From assembly GCF_900547735.1 (NCBI RefSeq), contig NZ_URHZ01000002.1, positions 1 through 64,000 of the forward strand: 64,000 bases of DNA. Direction: 5' to 3'. The notes below the pieces were generated by a model that saw nothing but the letters and a program-made list of their open reading frames with translations, did no database searches and was not told the DNA's origin. Below are positions 18,020 through 27,432 of this stretch, piece after piece (the first letter of the stretch is position 1; each line of letters opens with the position of its first letter). This DNA is from an uncultured Clostridium sp. Lineage in GTDB: Bacteria; Bacillota; Clostridia; Lachnospirales; Lachnospiraceae. A program made the translations under genes and the position numbers.

Positions 18020-18088
18020 ACCAGCTAAATTTTGACCAGCCGTTGCACTTCAGCCCGCAGGGCAAAAACAGGAAAGGAAGTAAACGAA

Positions 18089-19147
18089 ATGAGAAGCTCA
18101 AAAACCTATCAGCTCAAAACAGCAGACATAAATAAACTTTTTGATGTCCTGAAAGAAAAATATGCTATTTATGCGCCTGTCAGAATTCCTTCCGGAGGAA
18201 GATATGCCGGACAGGATTCTATTCTTTACAAGGAGATTGAACGGTATGAAGATATTGAATTCCGCGAGAGATCCACATATGCAATGAAAGAGGTTATCAC
18301 ACCGATTACGCAAACCTTATTTTATTTTACCGACGACGAATTCAGGGAAAGCAAGCTGGAGGAAACAAGAGATTTTCTCATTTTCGGAAGAGCCTGCGAT
18401 ATTAATGCAGTAAAAATTCAGGACCAGATTTATTGCGAGAACGGCGGTATCGTGGATCCTTTCTATCAGAGAAGAAGGGAAAAGGTAAAATTTGCTCTGA
18501 TGGAATGTCCGGAAGAGTTTGACGGCTGCTTCTGCTGCAGCGTGGGATCCAATGTCACAGACATGCACTCCATCGCATTTTCCTTTGGAGAAGAAGGGAC
18601 TTATATTGAGGTAAAGGATGAGAGCTTCGGCGATTATTTTGCAGGATGTGAGGAAGCCGATTATGAAATCACCTTCCCGGTGGAAAACAGGCTGAAAGTT
18701 GATTTTCCGGTGATTGAGTCTCTCGATATGGCGAACAAATTAAAGGAGCATCCGATGTGGGAGGAGTTTGACGCCAGATGTATCGCCTGCGGGGCCTGTA
18801 CCGTCGCGTGCAGCACCTGTACGTGTTTTGAAACCACCGATATTATTTATACGCAAAACGGAAAAGCCGGAGAAAGAAGAAGGACCTGCTCTTCCTGTAT
18901 GGTGGACGGATTTGACCGTATGGCCGGCGGGGCCTGTTTCAGACACAAAATATCTGAAAAATACCGCTATAAAATCTTACATAAAGTATATGGACATGAC
19001 GCCCGGTTCCATACCGGCCCGATGTGCGTGGGCTGCGGAAGGTGTTCGGCCAGATGTCCCCAGCTCATCGGATATCCCGAAACACTGAATAAGCTGTCAA
19101 GGGCAATTGAAGAAATAAAGCAAGAGGAGGAAGTTTGCCATGCTTAA
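18089..19147 (+). CDS. asrA: Anaerobic sulfite reductase subunit A
   Basis: 352 residues from ATG 18089, which follows GGAAAGGAAG. The C-terminal third has two ferredoxin-type cysteine clusters, CIACGACTVACSTCTCF and CVGCGRCSARCPQ. The N-terminal part matches the AsrA/HydB-like ferredoxin subunit. It passes electrons within the AsrABC complex, which reduces sulfite to sulfide with NADH in the cytoplasm. First gene of asrABC; it overlaps asrB by eight bases. Confidence 0.96.
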   Translation: MRSSKTYQLKTADINKLFDVLKEKYAIYAPVRIPSGGRYAGQDSILYKEIERYEDIEFRERSTYAMKEVITPITQTLFYFTDDEFRESKLEETRDFLIFGRACDINAVKIQDQIYCENGGIVDPFYQRRREKVKFALMECPEEFDGCFCCSVGSNVTDMHSIAFSFGEEGTYIEVKDESFGDYFAGCEEADYEITFPVENRLKVDFPVIESLDMANKLKEHPMWEEFDARCIACGACTVACSTCTCFETTDIIYTQNGKAGERRRTCSSCMVDGFDRMAGGACFRHKISEKYRYKILHKVYGHDARFHTGPMCVGCGRCSARCPQLIGYPETLNKLSRAIEEIKQEEEVCHA

Positions 19148-19940
19148 TAATCCGGTAAAACCACAGGCACATAAAATCATAGATATTTTTAAGCAGACGG
19201 AAGCGGAATGGACCTTCCGAATCGAAAATGAACTCCCCATCCGGCACGGACAGTTCATGCAGCTTTCCCTGCCTAAAATCGGTGAAGCCCCCATCTCCAT
19301 CAGCGGCTTTGGCGACGGATACGCCGACTTTACAATCCGAAAGGTTGGAAAGGTAACGGATGAACTTTTCGGTTTAAAAAAGGGCGGCACCATTTTTGTC
19401 AGAGGATGCTACGGCAACGGCTGGCCAACGGAACAGCTAAAGGGTAAAAATGTTGTGATTATCGCGGGCGGAACCGGCGTTTCACCGGTCAAGAGCCTGA
19501 TCAACCAGCTTTATTCCGATCCCGGCTATGCGGAGGAAATCTATTTAATCCTCGGCTTTAAGAATTCTCAGAGTATTCTGTTTACGGATGAGATAGAACA
19601 ATGGAAAACGGCCCCGAAGTTCCACGTCATCCGTACGCTTGACAATGAGGACTATCCAGGCTGGAACAAGGGAATGGTCACCGGATTTGTGAAGGATATC
19701 CCGTTTGACTCCTTTGGTGATAATTATGAATGTCTTGTAGTGGGACCTCCCATTATGATGAAATTCGCCGCCAAAAGCCTGCTGGATAGCCAGGTTCCCG
19801 AGGATAAAATCTGGATGTCCTTTGAGCGGAAAATGTCCTGCGCCATCGGCAAATGCGGGCACTGCAGAATTGACGAAACGTATGTCTGTCTGGACGGTCC
19901 CGTCTTTAATTACACGATTGGCAAAAAGCTGGTAGATTAG
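19140..19940 (+). CDS. asrB: Anaerobic sulfite reductase subunit B
   Basis: 266 residues. A flavin/NAD(P) reductase fold of the FNR type: FAD region (ISISGFGDGYADFTIRKVG), NAD-binding GGTGVSPVKSL, and a C-terminal [2Fe-2S] cluster (CAIGKCGHCRIDETYVC). It takes electrons from NADH and feeds AsrA/AsrC. Overlaps asrA and lies 13 bases before asrC. Confidence 0.96.
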   Translation: MLNNPVKPQAHKIIDIFKQTEAEWTFRIENELPIRHGQFMQLSLPKIGEAPISISGFGDGYADFTIRKVGKVTDELFGLKKGGTIFVRGCYGNGWPTEQLKGKNVVIIAGGTGVSPVKSLINQLYSDPGYAEEIYLILGFKNSQSILFTDEIEQWKTAPKFHVIRTLDNEDYPGWNKGMVTGFVKDIPFDSFGDNYECLVVGPPIMMKFAAKSLLDSQVPEDKIWMSFERKMSCAIGKCGHCRIDETYVCLDGPVFNYTIGKKLVD

Positions 19941-19953
19941 GAGGTAAATTGCG

Positions 19954-20976
19954 GTGAGCGATATCAATATAGGTAAATTGAGAAATAATTGTTTCCGTCA
20001 GTCCAAGGTGGCAGGCGAATTTATGCTGCAGCTTCGTGTGCCGGGAGCGGTGATCGATGCAAAATGGCTGGATCTTGTCAGCCACGTATGCAATACCTGG
20101 GGCAACGGTTCTTTCCATCTTGGAATGCGTCAGACCTTAAATGTTCCGGGAATCAAAGCGGAAAATATTCCGGCTGTGAACGAATATATACGCCCCTATC
20201 TGGAGGCGGTTGAATGTGATATGTGCGATGTGGAGATGGATACGTCGAATGGCTATCCCTTTATCGGGCCCAGAAATATCATGGCCTGCATCGGAGGCAT
20301 CCACTGTATCAAGGGTAATGTAAATACGCAGGAAATGGCGCATAAGATTGAAAAACTAATCTATCCCAATCCATACCATATCAAAGTTTCCATAGCGGGA
20401 TGTCCCAATGACTGCGCCAAGGGTCATTTCCAGGATTTTGGAATCATCGGCTGCACGAAGCCGATTTACGATATCGACCGGTGTATCGGCTGCGGAGCCT
20501 GCGTCGATAAGTGCAAAGGAGCTGCAACCCGGGTTCTCTCACTGAACGACAAAGGGAAGGTTGATAAAGATCCCTGCTGCTGCGTTGGCTGCGGCGAATG
20601 CGTCATCGCCTGTCCCGCCGGAGCATGGAGACGTCCCGATAAAGACTTTTATAAGATTGTCATCGGCGGAAGAACCGGTAAGCAATATCCCCGAATGGGA
20701 AAAATGTTTGCAAACTGGCTGACGGAGGAAAGCGTTCTGGCCATCATGAGCAACTGGCCGAAATTCTCCGAGTGGGTTCTGGGCGGCAAACCCGTCTACC
20801 TTCACGGCGGCCACCTGATTGACAGGGCCGGGTATCAGAAATTCAAAGACTTTATGCTGGATGGCGTGACACTGAATCCGGAGGCGTACATTGCGGAAAC
20901 AATCAATTGGGCCGAGACGGAATACAGGAGCAATATTCATGTTAAACCGTTGGAAATGCATGAAACGGTGAGATAA
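19954..20976 (+). CDS. asrC: Anaerobic sulfite reductase subunit C (catalytic)
   Basis: 340 residues starting with GTG after GGAGG. It has the nitrite/sulfite reductase siroheme and [4Fe-4S] motifs (ACIGGIHCIKGNVNT and IAGCPNDCAKGHF). A two-cluster ferredoxin insert follows (CIGCGACVDKCKG and CVGCGECVIACPAGAW). It carries out the six-electron reduction of sulfite to sulfide. Last gene of the operon; a strong terminator follows. Confidence 0.96.
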   Translation: MSDINIGKLRNNCFRQSKVAGEFMLQLRVPGAVIDAKWLDLVSHVCNTWGNGSFHLGMRQTLNVPGIKAENIPAVNEYIRPYLEAVECDMCDVEMDTSNGYPFIGPRNIMACIGGIHCIKGNVNTQEMAHKIEKLIYPNPYHIKVSIAGCPNDCAKGHFQDFGIIGCTKPIYDIDRCIGCGACVDKCKGAATRVLSLNDKGKVDKDPCCCVGCGECVIACPAGAWRRPDKDFYKIVIGGRTGKQYPRMGKMFANWLTEESVLAIMSNWPKFSEWVLGGKPVYLHGGHLIDRAGYQKFKDFMLDGVTLNPEAYIAETINWAETEYRSNIHVKPLEMHETVR

Positions 20977-21028
20977 GAAAATGTGATCGCTCATTCTTTA
21001 TTGAAAATTTGTCTTATATATAAACATT

Positions 21029-21062
21029 AAAAACGATCAGCCGGAGACGGCTGGTCGTTTTT
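21029..21062 (+). terminator. Terminator of asrABC
   Basis: AAAAACGATCAGCC and GGCTGGTCGTTTTT form a stem with one G-T pair and a 6-base loop, ending in a T-run. Confidence 0.92.
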
Positions 21063-21065
21063 ATG

Positions 21066-21134
21066 TTTACTGTTGTTCCGTTGTTCTTTTACTGTTGTTT
21101 CATTGCTCCTTTACTGTTGTTCCGTTTTCGCCAT
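21066..21134. repeat. Three imperfect ~24 bp tandem repeats
   Basis: Units of the form TTTACTGTTGTTCCGTTGTTC recur three times (starting near 21066, 21088 and 21111) with a degenerate tail. They lie in the 360-base gap between asrC and the sigma-54 activator gene. That gap otherwise holds only the asr terminator and a presumed activator promoter I cannot place. Confidence 0.65.
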
Positions 21135-21338
21135 TCCATTTTCCGTTCCTTTATTGCCACTCCCATTTTCCCGTCCTCAGCTACATTTTCCGGACTTCCA
21201 TCGCCTTCATTCTCATGATACAATCAGTATAACTTACATTTTATTCAAACCGGTTACCGTCAAATGTATCACAGAACCAAAACTTGCATAGTGACTACGG
21301 AAGATACTGTGAATTTCCATTGAAAAAGGAAAATTATC

Positions 21339-23354
21339 ATGAAGAAGAAAATATCTATTGTTTTTACCGCACCGGTATCACCAAGCCTGGTACCCAATCT
21401 GACCCGGGATCTGCGGCTTGTGTTTAGTGATGCCGTCGAAATATCCGTAATATACAGCAGTGAACTAAAAGAAAATGAACAGTTAAACAGTGACGTCATC
21501 CTTATTATGCGTCCGGGAATTATGAAGCTACTCCAGAATCACCTGCCGGATTCCGGTAAGGTGGTGCTCGTAACCCGCACCATATCCGAGGATGCCGTCT
21601 ACCAGCTCTACGATATTCCCGCAGGATCACGCGTTTTAGTTGTGAATGATTCCCGTGAAACCACGGCCGATACGGTAGCTATGCTCTGCCAGCTCGGGAT
21701 CGCCCATCTGGAACTGATTCCCTACCTGGATGCGGAGGCCGACTTTTCCGATATTCAGTTTGCCGTCACTCCAGGGGAGGCGCGGATGGTTCCCCGCTCT
21801 ATTCCCAATATCATTGATATCGGAGACCGCCGCCTGGATATGCAGACCTTTCTGGATATGCTCCCTCTTTTAAACCTCAGTTCGGATTCCATCAGCCAGG
21901 CTCTAATCCGATACTCGGAAAATAAGCTTGAACTGCATACGGGAATTAAGAAGCGCTATATCCAGAGTTACATGCTCAGTGAAACGCTGACTCAAATACT
22001 GAGTCTCCAGAAATCGGGAATTATTGTTACGGATGCCCAGTATCATATCAGCTATTGGAATATCGAGGCGGAACGTATTCTGGAAAAAGCTCCGGGAAAC
22101 CATCTTAACCTCTCCCTCTGTCTTCCTTCCGATATTGCGGGGCGTTTAACTGCCTCTTCTTTTACCGATGATCTCTTCACCCTGGGCGGAAGCTCCTTTA
22201 TGATCAGCCGTATCCCCCTGCACACGATGGGCCAGATTTCCGGCTACTGCCTTACCTTTGAATCCGCTTCCCAGATCAGAAAAAGCGGAAGTGAGTTAAG
22301 CCGGAGGCTGCGCAACCAGGGACTGTCCGCCAGGTATTATTTTGACGATATTATTTATAACAGTCCTGCAATGGAACACTGCATTACACTTGCAAAAAGA
22401 GTGGCGTCCAGCGATTACACCGTATTGATCACGGGTGAAACCGGCACGGGAAAAGAACTCTTCGCCCAGGCCATCCACAATTATTCACCCAGAAAAAACG
22501 GCCCGTTCGTAGCGGTGAACTGTGCCGCTCTGCCCGAAAGTCTCCTGGAAAGCGAATTGTTCGGATATGAAGAGGGCGCATTTACAGGAGCCCGCCGCGG
22601 AGGTAAAATGGGGCTCTTTGAGCAGGCCGACGGCGGTACCCTGTTTCTGGATGAAATCGGCGACATGCCTTATTCTCTGCAATCCCGGCTCCTCCGTGTA
22701 CTTCAGGAACAGCAGATTGTGCGCATCGGAGGAGGCGGCGCCATCAATATCAACGTACGGGTTTTAACTGCCACCAACCGTAATTTAATGGAATTGACAA
22801 AAGAAAAAAAGTTCCGGGAGGATCTCTTTTTCCGTCTAAATGTATTTCCGCTCTCACTGCCTCCGCTCCGCCAAAGAAAGGAGGACATCATACCGCTTTT
22901 CTCATCTCTCAGCGGTATCAAAACACAGATGCTTGAACCGCATATAAAAAGCCGCCTGCTTTCCTACCGATGGCCGGGCAATGTCAGAGAACTCCGCAAT
23001 GCGGCAGATTATTACCAGTTGATGGGAAACCTGGAATGCCTTCCTGAACCCGAGGAACCGGAGATTTCCTGCAGCCCTGCGGACGCCTCCTCCCCCGCCC
23101 GCATTGCCGAACAAATTCTGGATATTGTCCGCGCCTTTAACGGACTTAAACAGACCATCGGACGGACCGGGCTTATCACGGAAATGGAGAAGAGAGGATT
23201 TACAATCAGCCAGAAACGAATGGAATATTTTATTAAAATGCTTCTGGATTCCGGTTATATTACCCGCAGCAGAGGACGCAGCGGAATTTATCTGACGGAA
23301 TCCGGCAAACGGCACTTCACTAATGCCGGTATTAACTTCAAAACGCTCTGCTAA
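21339..23354 (+). CDS. PrpR-like sigma-54 dependent transcriptional activator
   Basis: 671 residues. N-terminal PrpR-type sensory domain (~1-190), a PAS domain (~210-310; SGIIVTDAQYHISYWN) and an AAA+ sigma-54 interaction domain (~330-560). The last has Walker A GETGTGKE, the intact GAFTGA loop and Walker B GGTLFLDEIGD. Unlike most relatives there is no Fis-type helix-turn-helix at the end. The last ~80 residues (QKRMEYFIKMLLDSGYITRS, then SGIYLTESGKRHF) look like a winged helix. It lies on the same strand directly before an operon with a consensus -24/-12 promoter, which it most likely activates. The ligand is unknown. Confidence 0.9.
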   Translation: MKKKISIVFTAPVSPSLVPNLTRDLRLVFSDAVEISVIYSSELKENEQLNSDVILIMRPGIMKLLQNHLPDSGKVVLVTRTISEDAVYQLYDIPAGSRVLVVNDSRETTADTVAMLCQLGIAHLELIPYLDAEADFSDIQFAVTPGEARMVPRSIPNIIDIGDRRLDMQTFLDMLPLLNLSSDSISQALIRYSENKLELHTGIKKRYIQSYMLSETLTQILSLQKSGIIVTDAQYHISYWNIEAERILEKAPGNHLNLSLCLPSDIAGRLTASSFTDDLFTLGGSSFMISRIPLHTMGQISGYCLTFESASQIRKSGSELSRRLRNQGLSARYYFDDIIYNSPAMEHCITLAKRVASSDYTVLITGETGTGKELFAQAIHNYSPRKNGPFVAVNCAALPESLLESELFGYEEGAFTGARRGGKMGLFEQADGGTLFLDEIGDMPYSLQSRLLRVLQEQQIVRIGGGGAININVRVLTATNRNLMELTKEKKFREDLFFRLNVFPLSLPPLRQRKEDIIPLFSSLSGIKTQMLEPHIKSRLLSYRWPGNVRELRNAADYYQLMGNLECLPEPEEPEISCSPADASSPARIAEQILDIVRAFNGLKQTIGRTGLITEMEKRGFTISQKRMEYFIKMLLDSGYITRSRGRSGIYLTESGKRHFTNAGINFKTLC

Positions 23355-23375
23355 TCTCTCCTCCAATCGTTGTTT

Positions 23376-23422
23376 ATAAATAGTTTGTAAATCAATTTTA
23401 GAACGATTTACAAACTATTTAT
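23376..23422 (+). promoter_or_regulatory. Perfect 18-bp inverted repeat: terminator and/or enhancer site
   Basis: ATAAATAGTTTGTAAATC (23376-23393) and its exact complement (23405-23422) are separated by 11 bases. It lies 20 bases after the activator stop codon, where a terminator is expected, and a T-rich tract follows. It is also 150-190 bases before the -24 element, where enhancer sites sit. The stem is unusually A+T-rich for a terminator. Confidence 0.65.
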
Positions 23423-23568
23423 TTTTATTTCCCATTCTATTTTTATCTTTTCACGACGGGTTTTTCCTTTTTTCCCCAAAAATCACCATTCTATTCCCCC
23501 TTGATATTACAAGAGAAATCCGAGTCTTGCTTTACAAAATTCTACCGTTTTTAATTTTCATGACATTT

Positions 23569-23586
23569 TTGGCACGTAAATTGCTT
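23569..23586 (+). promoter_or_regulatory. Sigma-54 (-24/-12) promoter
   Basis: TTGGCACGTAAATTGCTT matches the consensus TGGCAC-N5-TTGCW exactly. It lies about 60 bases before the hydrolase start codon and directly downstream of a sigma-54 activator gene. Confidence 0.9.
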
Positions 23587-23644
23587 TTTTATAAGACAAA
23601 CGCGTTTTTATTTTAATTGAAATTATATTTGGAGGATTTTACAA

Positions 23645-24370
23645 ATGAACCAGCAACCTGTTATCGGCCTGACTTCGGCCAGAATGTTTATGGAAGGTAC
23701 TTTTTTGAATGGAATACCCAAGGCGTCTGTCAATACCGACTATATAGATGCCGTTATCAAAGCCGGAGGAATTCCAATTTCCCTGCCCCCGATATGCGGA
23801 TTACCGGAAATCCAACGCTATGTTGAGCTGTGCGATGGAATACTCGTAACCGGAGGAATGGACGTATCCCCCATCCTCTATCATGAACTTCCCCATTCTC
23901 AATGCGGCAGTTTTGATCTTGAGATGGATCGCACCCACATAGCCCTGATTCAGGAAGCGATCAGAGCCGACAAGCCGCTTCTGGGAATCTGCCGCGGGAT
24001 GCAGTTGATCAACGTTGCTCTGGGAGGCACACTCTATCAGGATATTCCCGCCCAGTGCCCGGGCTGCGGAGGCCATTCCTTCGCACATGTCAGAAGTGAC
24101 GCCGTACACACCGTTACATTAGAAGAAGGCTCGCCGCTCCACCGGATTTATGGCCGCACGGAACTTGAGGTCAACAGCATCCACCACCAGTCGGTGAAGG
24201 CTCCCGGTACAGGCGTAAAGCTTTGTGCGGCAGCTCCCGACGGTGTTGCTGAGGGGCTCTGGGTACCGGGTAAAAAAATAACCGCAGTTCAGTGGCATCC
24301 CGAAATGCTTCTCTTGAAATCAGAAGAATCGCTTTGCCTCTTTAAGGACTTCATCGGCCTGTGCCGTTAA
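23645..24370 (+). CDS. Gamma-glutamyl-gamma-aminobutyrate hydrolase (PuuD) family protein
   Basis: 241 residues of the class I glutamine amidotransferase-like peptidase C26 family. The nucleophile elbow LLGICRGMQLINVALGG has the catalytic Cys near residue 119, and VQWHPE has the His/Glu of the triad. The family hydrolyses gamma-glutamyl amides such as gamma-glutamyl-GABA, releasing glutamate. It is the first gene of a sigma-54 operon with an NhaC antiporter and an EamA transporter, so uptake of a gamma-glutamyl compound and export or exchange of the product is likely. Confidence 0.88.
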   Translation: MNQQPVIGLTSARMFMEGTFLNGIPKASVNTDYIDAVIKAGGIPISLPPICGLPEIQRYVELCDGILVTGGMDVSPILYHELPHSQCGSFDLEMDRTHIALIQEAIRADKPLLGICRGMQLINVALGGTLYQDIPAQCPGCGGHSFAHVRSDAVHTVTLEEGSPLHRIYGRTELEVNSIHHQSVKAPGTGVKLCAAAPDGVAEGLWVPGKKITAVQWHPEMLLLKSEESLCLFKDFIGLCR

Positions 24371-24406
24371 ACATCTACTATAATCAATCTATTGGGGGAT
24401 CTTTTC

Positions 24407-25813
24407 ATGGAAAATAAAAATACTTTTAAGACACCGTCATTTCAATATTCGCTCTTCGTGCTTCTCGCCCTGGCGGTCAGCACGTTCGCGGGCATGAAGC
24501 TTTTCGGAGCTTCTTTAAACGTTATTATGTTTTTAAACTGGCTTTTGATGACCGTTCTGGCGGTTCCGCTCGGTTTCAGCTACGACATCTTGGAGAAAAA
24601 AGCGGCAGAAAGCCTCTCGGGTATCCTGACCACGCTCTTTATAATTTTTGCTATCGGCGGCCTGACCGGAACCTGGATGGCATCCGGAACCGTCCCCTCC
24701 ATCGTCTATTACGGAATGAACATCATGAGCGCCAAATTCTTTCTTCCCGCTTCTTTGATTCTCTGTTCCATCGTTTCGGTCGCGACCGGAACTTCCTGGG
24801 GTACGCTGGGAACCATGGGCGTTGCCCTCGTCGGGATCGGGGCCGGTCTGGGAGTTCCTGCCGGAATGACCGCAGGCGCGGCTATCTGCGGCGCCTGGTT
24901 TGGAGACAAAATCTCCCCGCTGTCCGATACCACCAATTTTACGGCTGCCATCGTAGGAGCCCCTCTCAGCACCCATATCCGCCATATGATGTATACGACA
25001 GGACCTGCTTACCTCATCACGCTCGGCCTTTTCACTGTCTTAGGACTCCGGGTATCTCAGACAAGCAGCCTGGATACCTCTTTAATTCTGGCTACCCAGG
25101 AAGGCATTGCCGCCAACTTCCATTTAGGTATTCCGGTTATGATTCCCGTTGCCATTGTACTCATTTTGCTCCTCATGCGGAAAAATCCGACCCTGGCCCT
25201 GCTGGCCGGCTCTTTTGCCGGAATTCTCGTTGCCATCCTGTATCAAGGTTCCACCACTTCACTGGCGTTCAACAGCCTTTACAACGGTTTCAGCAGGGAA
25301 TTTGAAAATCCATTTCTCGCTTCCTTACTAAACCGCGGAGGCATTACCAGCATGCTCGGAACCTGTATGACGATTATCTTCTGTGTCGGCATCGGCGGCA
25401 TGATGAAGGAAATGGGTGTCATCCATGTCATTGTAACCCAGTTGGCAAAGTTAATCCGCTCCACCGGGAGCCTGATTCTGATATCGGAAATAATTGCATA
25501 CGTTGCCCAGATGCTTTCCGGTTCCCATTATTTTTCCGACGTTATGCTGCAGTCCACCATGCTTGATATCTACAAAGAAAAACGTTTAAAACCCGAAAAC
25601 TTATCAAGGCTCATGGAAGACTGTAATACCATCGGAGGCACTATGATTCCCTGGAGTTCCACGGCGCTTTATATTGTCGCCACCATCAACGTACCCTTTA
25701 TGGAATACCTGCCGTACATTTTCCTGTGCTATCTGACCCCGTTGATTGGACTGTTCTGCGGTTTTACCGGCTGGGGGATTGCAAGATATAAAGACAACGA
25801 AGAAATTTTATAA
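24407..25813 (+). CDS. Na+/H+ antiporter NhaC family transporter
   Basis: 468 residues, about eleven membrane segments. The NhaC hallmark is seen as CGAWFGDKISPLSDTTNF, preceded by GTSWGTLGTMGVALVGIGAG. The ATG at 24407 is preferred over an in-frame TTG at 24392 because GGGGG lies nine bases before it. Members exchange Na+ for H+, and some move amino-acid-like solutes (malate-lactate or tyrosine-tyramine exchange are known relatives). A substrate linked to the gamma-glutamyl hydrolase upstream is therefore possible. Confidence 0.88.
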   Translation: MENKNTFKTPSFQYSLFVLLALAVSTFAGMKLFGASLNVIMFLNWLLMTVLAVPLGFSYDILEKKAAESLSGILTTLFIIFAIGGLTGTWMASGTVPSIVYYGMNIMSAKFFLPASLILCSIVSVATGTSWGTLGTMGVALVGIGAGLGVPAGMTAGAAICGAWFGDKISPLSDTTNFTAAIVGAPLSTHIRHMMYTTGPAYLITLGLFTVLGLRVSQTSSLDTSLILATQEGIAANFHLGIPVMIPVAIVLILLLMRKNPTLALLAGSFAGILVAILYQGSTTSLAFNSLYNGFSREFENPFLASLLNRGGITSMLGTCMTIIFCVGIGGMMKEMGVIHVIVTQLAKLIRSTGSLILISEIIAYVAQMLSGSHYFSDVMLQSTMLDIYKEKRLKPENLSRLMEDCNTIGGTMIPWSSTALYIVATINVPFMEYLPYIFLCYLTPLIGLFCGFTGWGIARYKDNEEIL

Positions 25814-25846
25814 AATGACACGATCTGTGCGGAGGAACGTAACATC

Positions 25847-26695
25847 ATGAACCATAAAAAAGCTATGCTTTTGACTTGTATTATCGCCCTTTTGTGGAGC
25901 CTGGCCGGATGGAATATCAAAATGATCGCCTGGAGCCCCTATGCAATCGCCGCCGGACGCAGTATTATCGCCTCCGTACTGCTGGCCCCTCTTGTTCTGA
26001 AAAAGAAAAACCTGCATATCAGCCGCTATGTTGTCGGAGGCGCCGTCTGCTATACCGCCTTTAACTACAGTTTTATTGTATCGACAAAACTGGCCTCTTC
26101 CGCCATTGCCATCATGATGCAGTATACCGCCCCGATTTACGTAGCGGTTTTAGCCTGGATTTTTTTACGGGAACGAATCATAAAAGCGGATATTTTCAGC
26201 ATGGTCTTTGTTTTCAGCGGAATGATCCTGTTTTTTACCGATTCGGCGGGCGGCGGTAGTCTGATTGGAAAACTGATTGCCATGCTAAACGGAGTCACCT
26301 TTGCCGGAATTTCCATCTTTCTCCGTCTTGAAAAGGATGGCAGCCCTGCCCTGGCTATGTTTTTCGGAAACGTAATTTCCGGTATCATCGGTATCCCCTT
26401 TGTCTGCTCCGCCGGAGTTCCGGATACCGGGAGCATTCTTTTTCTGCTTTTAGCCGGGGCCCTATGCGCCTTTACCTACACGCTCTATGCCATCGCCAGT
26501 ACGGGTCTTTCCGCTCTTGAAACCGTATTGCTGCCGATTATCGATCCGGTGATGAATCCTGTATGGGTCTTCTTATTTCTTGGGGAGGCCCCCGGAGTTC
26601 GCTCTATTATTGGAGCCTTCATCGTGCTCGTATCCGTCACGGCCCGCGTTCTCTACGGCATACAAAATGATAAACGCCGGGTTCTCACGGCCTGA
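25847..26695 (+). CDS. EamA/DMT family transporter
   Basis: 282 residues with ten predicted membrane helices in two homologous halves (ASSAIAIMMQYTAPIYVAVL in the first; SALETVLLPIIDPVMNPVWV in the second), the drug/metabolite transporter pattern. Members usually export amino acids or metabolites. Third gene of the sigma-54 operon, 33 bases after the NhaC gene, with a terminator right behind. Confidence 0.88.
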   Translation: MNHKKAMLLTCIIALLWSLAGWNIKMIAWSPYAIAAGRSIIASVLLAPLVLKKKNLHISRYVVGGAVCYTAFNYSFIVSTKLASSAIAIMMQYTAPIYVAVLAWIFLRERIIKADIFSMVFVFSGMILFFTDSAGGGSLIGKLIAMLNGVTFAGISIFLRLEKDGSPALAMFFGNVISGIIGIPFVCSAGVPDTGSILFLLLAGALCAFTYTLYAIASTGLSALETVLLPIIDPVMNPVWVFLFLGEAPGVRSIIGAFIVLVSVTARVLYGIQNDKRRVLTA

Positions 26696-26714
26696 TATCT
26701 TTTTTCTATCACAT

Positions 26715-26759
26715 AAAAACCAGCGGCCCCAGTTCCACTTGTCCGGTCCGCTGGTTTTT
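26715..26759 (+). terminator. Terminator of the hydrolase-NhaC-EamA operon
   Basis: AAAAACCAGCGG and CCGCTGGTTTTT form a perfect 12-bp stem, with a further GGCC/GGTC-type inner pairing and a T-run. Confidence 0.88.
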
Positions 26760-26792
26760 ATTGACGGCGGCCGCCGCCCGCCACTTTCTCTG

Positions 26793-27269
26793 TCAGGCCT
26801 CACCGTCTTTGTTGATCAATTCCACGATCCTTTCGACCTCCTCCTTCTCCCCACCGGAAATTCTGCCGTAATTTTCATGCTCCTTTTTGTCCGTCCACCT
26901 GCATAAAAACCATTCATCTTTACCGTCTTTTTGGAGCGCACCTCCCTTTTCAACGGTGAAATAGTAAACCTTTTTAAATTCTTCCCCGAATACTATGTAC
27001 ACTCTACTGCAAAGAGGTTCTGAACCAGGCTCCGGCATTATAATCTGTGCCATAAACCACGGTTCCTCCAGCCTGTAAAGCTGGACGGTGAAATCTTCTT
27101 TTTTATAAGGATTTTCAATCTTTTCTGCATCGGAAAGAATCTCATACAGCTTCCAGATGAATTCTTCCTTCTTATGCGACAATGCGCCGATTATCTGCGC
27201 CGGCTCCCGGAACAGTTCATCCGGCAAAAAACGGTGTTCTACTGCATATCTTAATTCTCCTGCGTCCAT
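26793..27269 (-). CDS. Hypothetical protein, 158 residues
   Basis: A soluble, acidic protein with a good ribosome site (GAGGAGAGGGAG) before the ATG. It is rich in aromatic and charged residues, and has no signal peptide or membrane helix. I do not recognise a family. It has its own strand between a terminated operon and an XRE gene pair. Confidence 0.65.
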   Translation of the reverse strand: MDAGELRYAVEHRFLPDELFREPAQIIGALSHKKEEFIWKLYEILSDAEKIENPYKKEDFTVQLYRLEEPWFMAQIIMPEPGSEPLCSRVYIVFGEEFKKVYYFTVEKGGALQKDGKDEWFLCRWTDKKEHENYGRISGGEKEEVERIVELINKDGEA

Positions 27270-27432
27270 ACTCCCTCTCCTCTCTCTTATTACACAGCGG
27301 AACGTTTTACCCGCGTATTCTTCTGTCTCTTTTCATTCTAAGCTCCTATGTCTCCCGTGTCAAACCTTCCGTGTCAAAATACAGTTTGAATTCAGGCAGA
27401 ATCAGTTTGGATCTGCAAAATGTAATATATAT

